DNA of 64,000 nucleotides from Diospyros lotus. Taxonomy: Eukaryota > Streptophyta > Magnoliopsida > Ericales > Ebenaceae. The position numbers and the translations under genes are program-made. Location of the stretch: assembly GCF_014633365.1 (NCBI RefSeq), contig NC_068344.1:8571669-8635668 (forward strand), in the 5' to 3' direction. Below the pieces are notes generated by a model, which searched no databases, was not told the DNA's origin, and saw nothing but the letters and a program-made list of their open reading frames with translations. The stretch's first letter is position 1, and the number at the start of each line of letters is the position of its first letter. Positions 22,125-34,371 of this stretch are shown here, one piece after another.

Positions 22125-23451
22125 TTAATGAATAATCATTCCTAATTTACTCCTAAAATATTCAAACTTTCCTTTGTCAAGAGGTTTTGTGAAAATAAAG
22201 GCAATTTGATGATTTACATCTATAAAATCAAGTTCTATATTGCCTTTCTGCACATGATCTCTGATGAAATGATGTTTAACCTCAATGTGCTTAATTCGAG
22301 CATGAAATACAGGGTTTTTGGTTAAGGTTATTGCACTTGTGTTATCACACTTTATAGGTATATTATGAAGCTTTATGCCATAGTCTTCAAATTGATGTTT
22401 CATCCATAAAATTTGAGTACAACAACTTTCGGCTGCTACATATTCAGCTTTGGTGGAAGAGAGTGCGACGGTATTTTGCTTTCTACTCGACTATGATACT
22501 AGAGAATAGCCTAGAAATTGACACGAGCCATTAGTCCTTTTTCTATCAATTTTGCACCCATCGTAGTCAGCATCGGTATAAGCTTCAAGATAAAAATCAT
22601 TTGACTTAGGGTACAATAGTTCTAGATTAGATGATCCTTTTAAGTATCTAAAGATTCGTTTTACTGCTTTCAAATGAGACTCCTTAGGATCGGATTGAAA
22701 TCTAGCACATAAGCAAACACTAAACTTAATATCCGGCCTACTTGTTGTTAAATATAATAGTGATCCAATCATGCTTATACACAACTTATTGTCCACTTTT
22801 TGTCCTATCTCATCTTTGTCTAAGTATAATGAACTGCTCATGGGAGTAGCTATAGGTTTGCTATCTTGAACATTGAATTTCTTAAGAAGATCCTTAATGT
22901 ATTTTTGTTGAGATATATAGATCTCTTCATCTTCTTGTCTAATTTGTAATCTAAGAAAATATTTCAATTCTCCCATCATACTCATTTCAAACTCTCATTG
23001 CATTAGATTTGAAAAATTATCACATAGAGATTTATTAGTTGACCCAAAAATAATATCATCAACATATATTTAAACTAATAGAATATCTTTGTCTTGCAAT
23101 TTTATGAATAGGGTTGTATCTATTTATCCTCTCTTGAACTTTTTTTCAATAAGAAATTTGCTAAGTCTTTCATACCAAGCCCTAGGGGCTTGTTTTAAAC
23201 CATATAAAGCCTTAGATAGTTTGAATACATGATCCTCAAATTTTGGGTCCTCAAACCTTGGGGGTTGTTCTACATGTACTTCCTCATTTATGTAACCATT
23301 TAAGAAAGCACTTTTGACGTCCATTTGATATAGTTTGAAATCTTTGTAGCATGTAAATGATAATAGCATTCTTATGGCTTCAAGCCTAGCTACAGGAGCA
23401 TAAGTTTCATCATAATCTATTCTTTTTTCTTGGCTATATCCTTGAGCCACT
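22125..23451 (-). pseudogene. Element C: reverse transcriptase / RNase H, downstream part
   Basis: In sense order the sequence shows VAQGYSQE, ETYAPVARLEAIRMLL, YQMDVKSAFLNGY and LYGLKQAPRAWYERL (23474-23124). A broken stretch with a YVDD catalytic motif (about 23045-23070) follows. Next are GELKYFLRLQI, YIKDLLKKF and SLLYLTTSRPDI (22985-22491), and the RNase H part with AYTDADYDG and KPLDKGKFEYFRSKLGM (22403-22125). These are diagnostic of the copia RVT_2 domain. Stops and frameshifts separate the pieces, and the upstream end is cut at 23451 by the Athila insertion. Not functional. Confidence 0.9.
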
Positions 23452-25486
23452 TGATTGATGCTCAAAAATGCCAAAATTTGTTATATTTTTATTACCTCCT
23501 AATCCATTTGATCGACTTAAAATCTTAAGAATTGCTTGTTGCAGCCCAAAAGAAGGAAAAGAGATGAAAGGAATGATTTAACTCTCCAAAGACATGATTA
23601 AAAGAGGAAGAAAAAGCCAAGAAATGAATGTGTTCTGATAAGAGTCAAAACCATTCGAATGAAGGCTGAGTAATTCGAATGAGTCTTCAAAAGATATTCA
23701 AATATGGAGCAATTCAGATGGAAGCTAGTCAATCATTCGAATGAATCATTTAAACATTCGAATATGCAAACTATCAGGAATGTATTCGGATAAGCTTGGC
23801 CCAATTCGGATAAGAAGTAGCAAAATCAAGAACTCCAGGTAAAATTGTGTATATCCGAATGAAGGCCAAGTCATTCGAATGAGCTAAGAATGAGAAGAAA
23901 TTCGGATAAACATATCGTATGGAAGGAATGAAGATATATCCGAATGAAGACCAAGTTATTCGAATGTAATTGAAGAAGAAAGAAAACCTATTCGAATGAA
24001 GGCTGAGTAATTCGAATAAGAAACAACACAAAGAACTCAAAATTCGAATGCTCCCCAAGTCATTCGAATTTTATGAAGAAGTTAAGAGGAAAATTAGAAA
24101 TTCATTCGAATGAAAGTACTGTTGCATTCGAATGATAGAAAAAATCACCGTGTAAGGAACAATAAAGTGTGAAATTCATTTGAATGGAATTAAGATTCTT
24201 TCGAATGACCCGAGCGGCCAAGGGAAACTAAGCATGCATTCGAATATCTCTACTAGCATATTCGAATGAAGATCCGAAAAAACTCTGACATGCGTAAATA
24301 AACACGGTGGCTCTAAGGTAAATTCAACCAACTTTTTGAACAACTTTTCATCAAGTGGCCCCCACTTCCATGCGCGGTAAGCTTAAAAAGGAACCAACAT
24401 TCTTTGGAATCAGAGGGTGGTGAGAGTAAAAGATACTCGGAAAAACACAAAAAGACGAAGGTTATCGAAAAGTTGCAAGTCTTTTCATTCTGTCTATTTC
24501 CTTTGATTTAGTTTTTGTCTGTATTTTAAACTGGTATTTTTTTTTTCAATCATTCTTCTTTGTTTTTTTTGCTCTGAGCTTTTGCTCCAAATATATTACA
24601 AATCCATTTTATTTTCTGTTTCAAGTTGTATTTCGTTTTAGTAATCAATACAGCAGTAGTTTATCTAATTCTTATTGTTTGTTCCAATTTATTTTCTCTG
24701 TAAATCTCGTATTCATCCGTTGAGATTAGTTTTAGTCATGCACTTCCCATGAAGATGTGTGGCTAATTCGATTCTTGGGTTAAGGCAAAGACGGTGCCCA
24801 AAGCCACTGATGAATCAATATAGCAGAACCTCAGATGTTAAAGTAACCAAAGCAAAAGTAGTTTGGGAAATGTTATTAATGAAAACCTCAGGCATGGATT
24901 GGTTCGTACGCCTAACTTAGAGTTTCCATACCACATATGGGAATTGCTTGACCTAGAAACGTTCTCATACCCAAGCCCCGAGCAATTATTTTGTCAAAAC
25001 ATTATTTATACACTGATTTATGATAGCTGCTTAACATAGAGTCTCCATGCCATGTATGGAGGTTGATTGAACAAAGAGTTATCATCATCTCAGTAGTATA
25101 TTTAATGGTTAAAATCCAAGCTATTTGAGCTGCTGGTTACATCACAGAAAGCTATATGGTAAATTAGTTGGGTTTGGCACTAGATCTGTCTTGACCCAAG
25201 ACCCCTCCATATCCAGATTACAGTCATATTACATTTAGTTTGATCTCATCTTATTATTTCATTAATCAAAAGAACTGGTGTGGTTATCTCCTTCCATGAG
25301 TAATCTCCTTATGAGTCGACCCGGTCTTGCCCTGAAAAATTACATATAAATTTTCTGCTACAATCACACTCGTGCACTGGCAAGTCTAAATCCCTCATCC
25401 TTTTTGTGAACATAAATAGCTGCTAATCAGCTGAGTTAGTAAAAGAAAAATACACAAGTGATATATGTAGGGTGATCGATGCAGCA
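23452..25486 (+). mobile_element. Element AP: 5' LTR (2035 bp)
   Basis: It starts TGATTGATGCTCAAAAATG and ends GATCGATGCAGCA. It is collinear with 35959-40003 once the solo LTR is set aside. U3 holds a dense CATTCGAATG cluster (23636-24280), followed ~100 bp later by a TATA-like TTAAAAAG (24383-24390). No gene lies inside. Confidence 0.95.
23636..24280 (+). promoter_or_regulatory. CATTCGAATG palindrome cluster in AP 5' LTR
   Basis: About fifteen TTCGAAT cores occur in ~640 bp, many as the perfect 10-bp palindrome CATTCGAATG. Near variants (ATTCGGAT, ATCCGAAT, ATTTGAAT) are interspersed. The cluster ends about 100 bp before the LTR TATA-like box. The same cluster is in the 3' LTR (36155-36780) and, independently arranged, in the post-pol spacer (31550-32640). 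Confidence 0.85.
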
Positions 25487-25491
25487 AATTT

Positions 25492-25507
25492 TGGCGCCGT
25501 TGCCGGG
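25492..25507 (+). other. Element AP: primer binding site (tRNA-Asp)
   Basis: TGGCGCCGTTGCCGGG, five bases after the LTR, is complementary to the 3' end of plant tRNA-Asp (CCCGGCAACGGCGCCA). This primer is characteristic of Athila elements. Confidence 0.95.
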
Positions 25508-25687
25508 AAGATTGAGGTAAGACAAATAATCATCCCTAGTCCTTTTTCTTTTATTTTTGTTCTTTAGTTTCTCTTCTCTATCAGTTTAGTTTGGTGTATG
25601 AGACTTAGATCCAGTAGAGTGGTGGAACAAGTGTTACATTCATAAAGTACTCCATCTGATTTTGAGTTTTCATTACCGCGCTCATTT

Positions 25688-27180
25688 ATGGCTCAACCAA
25701 ACAACATGTCTGAACATAGGAGTGACCATGGTGATCCTGATCCTGTTAATTAGGAATTGATTAGACCTCTTTGAGAGTACCTTCACCCTCCAAGGCAGAC
25801 AACACCCTCGTGTATCATCCTTCCCATAAATCACTATAGGTTCAACTTCAAACCTGGCATAATCCAATTGTTGCCCACCTTCCATGGCATGGATTCTGAA
25901 AATCCATATACTCATATGAAAGAATTCGAGGAAGTGTGTAGCACTTGCATGGACCATACAGTAAATGAGGATGTTATAAGGTTAAAACTTTTTCCATTCT
26001 CACTGAAAGCTAAGGCAAAAATGTGGTTAGGCACTCTCCTACCTAGATCTATAGGAACTTAGAGAGAGATGCAAGCAAGTTTCTTAAAAAAATATTTTCC
26101 TGCCAACAGAACCACTACTCTTCAAAGACAAATCATGAACTTTGCCTATAAATCAAATGAAAATTTTGTCCAAGCGTGGGAAAGATTCAAAGACCTTCTT
26201 CACACTTGTCCGTACCATGCCTTTGAGCAATAGCGAGTGGTCAATTTCTTTTATGACTCACTCACGCCCCAATTAAAAATGTTAGTTTCTATAATGTGCA
26301 ATGGAGAATTCTATGGGAAAACTCCAGAAGAAGCTTTTCACTTCTTTGACACATTGGCTAAAAATATAAGAAATTGGGAAGTTGGCCCAACACCTTCTCT
26401 TGATCTGATGGAAAATCCACAACCAAGAGGGAGATACCAGTTGAATGAGAATGATGATCTAAATGCAAGACTAATTGCCTTAACAAAAAAAGTTGAAAAC
26501 ATGGAGCCCAAAAAGGTACAATCTGTTAAACAAGTGGAAGTGAAATGTGTTGTGTGTGAAGCAATAGATCATGCGACTGAAGAATGCCCTACTCTACCTG
26601 CTTTCAAGGAGGTATTGTATGGGCAGACTAATAACAATAATTCACACAATTTTGAGGGAAGACAAAATCAAAATCAAAGTGGAACCTATTACGGGAACAA
26701 TCAGAACTACAATTCATACCATCCCAATAATAGGTATCACCCTAATTTTTCATGGAGACATGATTCTGGAAATCATTCTCAAAATCCCTTCCCTGCACAT
26801 CAACAATCCTTCCAACAAAATCAAGGTTCTTCATCCAATACTTACCAACCTCCTCATAGGAGATCTTTGGGAGATACCTTGCATCAGTTCATTCAACATC
26901 AAACAGGTATCAACAATCAGGTTGCCAAGCTTACAAAAAAATCAAGTGCAAAGAAATAGAGCCATGGAAGATATGAGAAGCCAGATAACAAAGTTAACCC
27001 AAACACTAAGTGTGATAGAACCTGGAAGATTCCCTTCTCAAACCAACCCTAACCCAGTTAGGTAAACAAATCAGGTGGAATCTTCTAGTGGTGAAAGTAA
27101 TACACATGAACAAGTTCAATCCGTGACTATCCTAAGAAATGGAAAGGTAATTGAAAAACCAAATGATCTTAGGATAAGCT
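25688..27180 (+). pseudogene. Element AP: gag (capsid/nucleocapsid)
   Basis: The frame from the ATG at 25688 stays open in register to 26959 apart from four stop codons (near 25751, 25772, 26060 and 26232). Capsid-like sequence includes FPFSLKAKAKMWLGTLL and YDSLTPQLKMLV. A zinc knuckle of CX2CX4HX4C form (CVVCEAIDHATEEC, about 26547-26590) gives the RNA-binding nucleocapsid, followed by an Asn/Gln-rich stretch. A frameshift in an A run near 26936 and more stops follow. Nonsense changes outnumber indels in the first part. It would package element RNA if intact; here it is dead. Confidence 0.85.
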
Positions 27181-27329
27181 AAACTTTTGATGAGAAAGAG
27201 AAAGCAGAAGGGCAAGAGCCAATCTTAGAAAACAATGAAAAATAAAAAAACAAGCAAAAATAAAAAAAAAAGATGGAAAAGGTAAGAACATTGAAAGAGA
27301 AAGTCAATATCATCCTAAACCTCCTTTTC

Positions 27330-30001
27330 CTCAAAGACTGAGTGTTAAAAAAAAGGAACAACAAAATGCTAATATATATGAGGTGTTTAAACAAGTAAGG
27401 ATCAATATTCCACTCTTGGATGCGATCAAACAAACACCCTCATATCTAAAATTCCTAAAATATCTTTGCACTGTAAAGAGAAAAGTGAATGTGCATGGAA
27501 AAGCATTTTTGACTGAGCAAGTGAGTTCCATTTTGCAATTTAAGACTCCTCCCAAATACAAGGATCCAGGCTGTCCGACCATCTCATGCATAATAGGAAG
27601 CCAGAAAGTTGATCAAGCATTCTTAGACTTAGGAGCAAGTGTCAACCTATTGCGTTATAATGTCTATCAACAGTTGGGTCTAGGAGAACTTAACCCTATC
27701 AGAGTCACTCTATAACTGGTAGACAGATTAGTCAAAGTTCCTAGGGGTATTGTGGAAGATGTCTTAGTTCAAGTGGATAAATTCTACTTCCCAATAGACT
27801 TCATAGTTCTAGACATTCAACCCCACCATGGTCCACCACCACCTGTTCTTGTCATCTTGGGGAGACCATTCCTAGCAACTTCCAATGCAATCATTAATTG
27901 GAGGAATGGAGTTTTGAAACTGTCATTTGGAAATATGATTGTGGAGATGAATATTTTTAGAATTTCCAAACAACAAAACACTGAAACTGAGATAGAAGAG
28001 GTAGATTTGATTCAAACTCTGTCTGAAGAGTCTTTTGAGAAAGAATTTGTGAGTGGAACTGTGAAGGGAGAGAATCACTTGGAGGATAGCAGAAATGAAA
28101 GTGAGATGCCCATGACTCAATGGATTCCTAAGCTAGAGCCTGTAGAGCCTTTGCATAAACCATCAACCTCTGTGAGTCATCCACCCATTCCTGAAAAGAA
28201 ACCACTGCCGAATGAGTTGAAGTATGCTTTTCTAGGAAAAGGAGAGACATACCCAGTAGTCATTTCTTCCAGCCTAAGCACCCAACAAGAAGTGCAGTTG
28301 ATAGAAGTACTAAAAGCACACAAGAAGGCTTTAGGATGGACCATATCAGACTTGCATGGAATTAGCCCTCTAATTTGCACCCATAGGATCTTCTTAGAAG
28401 AAAATGCAAAACCAGTGTGGCAAATACAGAGAAGACTAAATCCCAATATGAAAGAAGTGGTTAGGAAAGAAGTTCTCAAATTACTGGATGCATGTATTAT
28501 TTATCCAATATCTGATTCAAAATGGGTTAGTCCAACTCAGGACGTTCCTAAACGGTCTGGAGTTACTGTGGTGAAAAATGAGAAGAATGAGTTAGTCCCA
28601 ATCCACCTCCAAACAGGTTGGCATGTGTGCATAGACTATAGAAAACTCAACTCCATGACTAGGAAGGACCATTTTCCTCTCCCGTTTCTAGATCAAACAC
28701 TTGAAAGGATAGTAGGTCAAGCATTCTACTACTTTTTGGATGGATATTCAGGATATAATCAGATTGATGTAGCACTAGAAGATCAAGAGAAAACAACCTT
28801 CACGTGCCCTTTTGGGACATTTGTATATAAACATATGCCATTTGGGTTATGCAATACTCTTGCCACCTTTCAAAGGTGCATGATGAGTATCTTTAGTGAA
28901 ATGGCCGAACATATTGTGGAGGTATTTATGGATGACTTCTCTGTATATGGAAGTAGTTTTGACTTGTGTTTAAAGAATCTGGAGAAAGTTTTGATTCGTT
29001 GTCAAGAGACTCATCTTGTGCTCAATTGGGAAAAATGCCACTTCATGGTTAAACAAGGCATTGTCTTAGGACACATAGTCTCATCTAGGGGTCTAGAAGT
29101 AAACAAAGCCAAAGTTGAAGCCATTCAGAAGCTTCCAGCCCCTAGAAATGTCAAGGACATTAGATATTTTCTTGGTCATGCTGGCTTTTATAGGAGATTT
29201 ATTGCCTCATTTAGCACAATAGCAAGACCTTTGTGTTGTCTGTTATCTCAAGACGTTCCATTCGAATGGACTTCAAATTGTCAAAGTGCCTTTGAGAAGC
29301 TGAAACATGCACTTATCACTGCACCCATCATACAACCTCCTAACTGGACTTTACCTTTTGAACTAATGTGTGATGCAAGTGATTATGCCATAGGGGTTGT
29401 GTTAGGACAGAGAAAAGAGAAGAAGCCCCATGTCATTTACTATGCTAGCAGAACCTTAAATGAAGCCCAGAGAAATTACACTACCACAGAAAAAGAATTG
29501 TTGATTGTGGTATTTGCATTGGATAAGTTTAGGTCATACCTGGTAGGATCAAAGGTGATTGTGTACACAGATCATGCTGCTTTGAAATACCTATTCACCA
29601 AGAAAAACACCAAGCCACGTCTCATTAGGTGGATTCTGCTCCTCCGAGAGTTTCACATAGAAATTAAGGATAGAAAGGGAGTAGAGAATGTTGTAGCTGA
29701 CCATCTGTCTAGAATCCTAGGTCAGGATCTTACTGAGGGTTCCATTCTTGATAATTTTCCTGATGACCATCTTCTTCATGTGAGTACATTGACTTCTGCC
29801 CCTTGGTATGCTGACATAGCCAATTATTTAGATGTAGGTACAGTTCCCAGTCATTGGACTAAGCTAGATAGACAAAAGTTTTTCAGAAAGGTCAGAACAT
29901 TTTTCTGGGATGAACCATATATGTTTAAGTATCGTGCTGATCAGATCTTGCGAAGGTGTATTCCAGAACATGAGCAACAGAACATGAGCAACATAGTGTG
30001 A
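27330..30001 (+). pseudogene. Element AP: protease, reverse transcriptase, RNase H (pol)
   Basis: One frame carries the aspartic protease region (AFLDLGASVNLL, about 27617; DLGAS replaces the usual DTG/DSG) and, after a single TAA at 27713, a 749-codon open frame. The latter has RT motifs ([34 protein letters not shown]), the catalytic FMDDFSVYG near residue 392 and RNase H DASDYAIG near residue 540. A DHLSR-type junction leads toward integrase. It ends at 30001 because of a 14-bp tandem duplication (GAACATGAGCAACA twice). FMDD in place of YVDD/YMDD is normal for this lineage. It would copy element RNA into DNA in the particle. Confidence 0.95.
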
Positions 30002-31106
30002 TGAACTTCTGTACACCCTTCCTTGTGGAGGTCATTTCTTTACCCAGAAAACCATAGCAAAAATCCTACAAAGTGGATTTTACTGGCCTACTATGTTTAG
30101 GGATGTACACCAATTTTGCTTGTCATGTGATAAGTGTTAGAGGTTAGGAAGTCTGGCCAAAAAGAGCATGATGCCTTTGCAACCCATTCTGGTTCTTGAA
30201 ATTTTTGATTGTTGGGGAATAGATTTTATGGGCCCTTTTGTTAACTCACTTGGACATGAATACATCCTGCTTGCTATAGACTATGTCTCCAAGTGGGTTG
30301 AGGCAATCCCAACAAGGACAAATGATCACAGGATTGTAGTGAAATTTTTTAAGGAAAACATTTTCAGTAGGTTTGGTATGCCTTGTGCCATCATCAGTGA
30401 TGGAGGTTCTCATTTCTGTAACAAGCCAGTAGCAGAATTAATGAAAAAGTATGGGGTAGTTCATAAACTCTCAACACCATACCACTCTCAGACCAATGGC
30501 CAGGAAGAATTAGCAAATAGGGAGATCAAGCTCATTTTAGAAAAAATTGTCAATTCCAACCGAAATGATTGGTCCTTGAGGTTAATTGATGCTCTTTGGG
30601 CCTATAGGACTGCACATAAAACCATATTAGGCATGTCTCCCTATCGACTGGTTTATGGAAAACCATGTCATCTGCCAGTACAGGTTGAGCACAAGGCTTA
30701 CTGGGCCATCAGGAAGATGAATGAAAGTTTAGAAGAGATGGGACTTAACAGAAAGTTGCAACTGAATGAGCTTGAGGAACTTAGAAATAAGGCATTTGAG
30801 AATGCCAAGTTCTCTAAGATGCACATGAAGAAATTGCATGACCAGCACATTAACAGGAAGAATTTTTGTGTAGGTCAACATGTGCTTCTTTACGATTCAA
30901 GGCTTCATCTGTTTCCTGGAAAACTCAAGTCAAGGTGGACTGGGCCCTTTAAAATTTGTTCCATCTCAGCTCATGGCATATTTGATATTGAAAATCTTCA
31001 ATCTAGTCAGGTTCTCAAAGTGAATGGACAATGTCTGAAACCCTACTATGAATCTTTGAATGAACAGGAAGAGAACATGGATCTTACAAATCCACCCATT
31101 GGGTAG
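30002..31106 (+). pseudogene. Element AP: integrase
   Basis: The zinc-binding N-terminus is split by the duplication before 30001, a second shift near 30020 and a TAG at about 30137 (CDKC then stop). The catalytic core is open from 30168 to 31106 (312 codons). It shows the D,D,E residues in [21 protein letters not shown] and [12 protein letters not shown]. The C-terminal part ([12 protein letters not shown]) has the usual Athila beta-barrel and no chromodomain. Confidence 0.9.
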
Positions 31107-31549
31107 TGGTTAGTCATATATATATAAAAAAAAATAAGGATTTAGTATTTTGATTTCATAAACTATTTTCACTCTTCATTTTGATTTAAGTATTAAAGCA
31201 AGCTCCCGGAATCCACACATGTAATGAAGACTAGTAGCAATATCTGAGTAAGCAACTGGATTGTTGTGTTTGGAACTTTTTTGAAGACATTCAGGTATCC
31301 CTTACACCCTTTTTCTTTAGAATTATGCAAAACAAGTTGGGGGGTAAAGGTATGCCTGAACAGTTGTGACGATTTCTGCTTATTTGTATATATATATATA
31401 TATATATATCTTGATAATCTGCTGTGAGAATTTAAACTTTGTGATAGGTATTTGGGTCTTTGGAAATGTGTGTGCATAAAAAAGAGATGATAATATATAT
31501 AAAAAAAAAAAAGCAAAAAAAAAAAAATTTTCTTTCATCGTTATTTGAA

Positions 31550-31944
31550 TACCGTGTTCGGATGAGCTTAGTCATTCGAATGTGTTGTAAACCATTCGAA
31601 TGACCTATGAACTGTTAAAGAATAAATTGAGAAAGCATTTGAATAGTCTCTGTTGTATTCGAATGTGTCCAAAATTCATTCGAATGAAAGTACTGTTGCA
31701 TTCGAATAGCCGGCCAAATTCCTTCACAAATGAAATTACTATTTAAAATTCATTCGAATGAATTTCTCCATACTCAAATTTCATTCGAATGAATATGCTA
31801 TTTCTTTAAAAATTGAAGCCTTCATTCGAATAACCTACCCTTCATCTGAATCCATTTCTAACATCCGAATATGGCTTCAATTAGTTAATTTACCTTGTAA
31901 AAAAAAATTAAAAAAATTTAATTAAAATAAAAAATTAAATTAAA

Positions 31945-32000
<56 letters not shown>

Positions 32001-32640
32001 TAAGAATAATACATTTTTCTTATTATCTCATAAGTTATTCGAATGAAGCTTTTTGTATCCGAATGATCATTCTATTCAATACCCCTTTTGTGAGCGTACT
32101 GCCAGATTCATTCGAATGACTCTCATAGTCATTCGAATGACCGAGAAATCCATTCAAATGAAAGTATTGTTGCATTCGAATGAGTAGCTCAAATCCTTCG
32201 ATAAGTCAAGTTACTATTTAAAATTCATTCGAATGAATTTTTCCACATTCGAATGAGGTGTCTGGTCCTTTAAAAGCTTTCAGCGAACATTCATATTCTC
32301 CCTCTCTCATTCGAATCCCCTGTTATCCATTGTTCTAAGACCCGAGCTATCATTTGAATCACCCAGTTTCCATTCGAATCTGCCTCTATCATTCGTATAA
32401 CCCCAAAATCATTCGAATGATGCTCCTGTTAATCTCATAACCATTCTGAAATCCGAATCGACGCCCCCCCTTTAAAGATCGAAACCCCTTCTCAATCGAT
32501 GCGATCATTCATCCATCCACCCGAACTCTCCCTATATATCTTGTTGCCTGTTTTTAATCACCCTCATTCATCATCCATATCATCCATCCGAAGATCAAGT
32601 TGGTTACACACGAGGAAGAACAGTCCGCTAGCATTCGAAT
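31550..32640 (+). promoter_or_regulatory. Internal CATTCGAATG cluster upstream of AP 3' ORF
   Basis: About eighteen TTCGAAT cores, many within CATTCGAATG(A), are spread over the post-pol spacer. A longer block, ATTCATTCGAATGAAAGTA followed by TGTTGCATTCGAAT, is shared with the LTR (near 24098) and occurs twice here (near 31676 and 32146). The cluster is broken by AT-rich DNA with an (AAT)n microsatellite. Downstream are a TATATAT box (32533-32539), a leader and a splice-donor-like GAGAGGTAAGG (32682-32692). Confidence 0.8.
31945..31996 (+). repeat. (AAT)n microsatellite
   Basis: An almost pure AAT tract of about 17 repeats inside the AP post-pol spacer, embedded in A/T-rich simple sequence. 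Confidence 0.9.
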
Positions 32641-32829
32641 AGGGAGTTGTTACATCCTAATACTCCAGGAAGAGAACAGCCGAGAGGTAAGGGTTGTTCC
32701 CATTGATTAAATTCGAATTCTATTGATTGGATAAAGGATTTGTTGTGAAGAGGGAGTGAAGGAGATCAGTGTGAGAAAAGGAAGATTGGTTGGGCAATTG
32801 AAAGAAGAAGAAAAGAGAGGAACCACATT

Positions 32830-34371
32830 GTGCCTACCAATTGTTCTGCAAAATCCCAAAGCCAACTCCCTAGACCAAACAGCCCTCAATTTGACATGTC
32901 TCCAAAGCAAAAACGCCCTAAGGTTGTAGCAGAAAGCTCTAGGGCCTCAAAAAGGCAGAAAGGAAAAGAAACCGCTGCCACCCCAACCATTGATTTGAAC
33001 CCTCCATATTCCAATATCAGGTTCATTAGCCCCGTGGCTGAAAAGAATTATAGTGAGGGATATGCTAAGAGGCCAGTGCTTTGTGAGAGGGGAATCATGT
33101 TGGAACATTTTGAAGAGCCCCCGTGTGATTTATTGCCATTGATTACTGCCAAAGGATGGCAGTCTTGGGTTAAGTTTCAACACAAGGCCATAGTTCCCTT
33201 AGTCAAAGAGTTTTACTCAAATGTAACCAGTGACAGAGATGACTCGGGAAATAGGTGCTTAGTTACTGAAGTAAGAAAGGTGAAAATAGAGTTGAAGCCC
33301 TCTGATATTGTTGAAACCTTCCAAATCCCAAGAAAGGCATCACCAAGGGACCTTGAGGAGGCAAGTGTGGACTTGGGGAAAGAAAACCTGGCAAGGATGT
33401 TGACAGAGACAGACGATGCTGTTTGGTTAAGTCCTACCCTCCCAAAGAAGAATTTGTCCCCTAAATGCATCATCTTGCATAGACTTCTTTGCTCTCACTT
33501 CATGCCCCACGCATTCACTGGCAGTGTTTCGGTTAAGCAAGCCACGTTCATGGGAAAGATGATCCTGGGAGTACACATAGACTTGGCCAAGCACATTTTT
33601 GATACCATAGACCTAGTGGCTAAGCATGCACATTAAGGTGGAGGACTGATTACCTACTTTGTACTGAGAAATGGGGTAAAAGAGAAGGCAACTTTTGAAG
33701 TCATCATACCAATGGATAGGATCAGCCCAGCATCTACACGAAGAAGCAGTGGGCAATTGAAGAGGCTTGAAGCAACAACACCCGAGAAATGAGAGGCATC
33801 AGGTAAGCAGGTTGAAGTACAAGAAGGACCATCTCAGGAACTGCCACTGCATGAGGACCAAACAAAGAGACAAGAGGAAGATCATACACTTAGAGGCTTG
33901 TACGAGTTAGTCAAGGAGATGCAAGAAAGGAAAGTGAGACATGAAGCCTTAGTGGAGTAATCATTGAAGAAGATCCAAGAGAGACAGGAGGCCATTTATG
34001 AGGATCTATAGTGGAGGCAAAGAGTCATCTATTCAGGAGTGATGACCATGAATGACCGTTACACTACGATGGATAAGAGGGTAGGTCAGCTTCTGAGCAC
34101 ATCTATAGAGGAGCTTCCATTGAAATCTTCAAAGGCTAAGTTGGTTGATGCTGAGACTTGCATACAGAGGACCATTGACATGTGGTGAGATGAAGAGGGT
34201 GCACCTTCTACATCAGGGACACATCCGTAGCTTGAGCATGCAGCACCTTCTCAGCCTACCATTCCATCTTCTTCCTCTGTTCCTCCTGCTGATCCCTTAT
34301 CAAAGACTCCTTCTGGAGACTCCACTGAGGAGAACTCCACTTCTGATGATGCCACTGATGGCACTGAGTAG
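32830..34371 (+). pseudogene. Element AP: post-pol ORF (plant transposon protein type)
   Basis: An open frame runs 32830-33636 (268 codons). The likely start is the ATG at 32898, which opens MSPKQKRPKV, a nuclear-localisation-like stretch soon followed by SKRQKGKE. The centre (residues ~60-260) has the layout of the 'putative plant transposon protein' domain, as in the C and AM ORFs. After a TAA at 33634 the same frame continues with only point stops to about 34371. That part is rich in Glu, Arg and Leu (coiled-coil-like near 33900-34100) and has a Ser/Pro/Thr tail. No signal peptide or membrane helix is visible, so the traditional 'env-like' label is not supported by sequence. Its function is unknown; nuclear DNA binding is my inference. 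Confidence 0.7.

Noticed and set aside
31550..32420. CRISPR-like look of regularly recurring short repeats
   Set aside because: The context is a eukaryotic retrotransposon. Repeats are 10 bp, degenerate and irregularly spaced, and there are no cas genes. They are LTR/spacer motif clusters.
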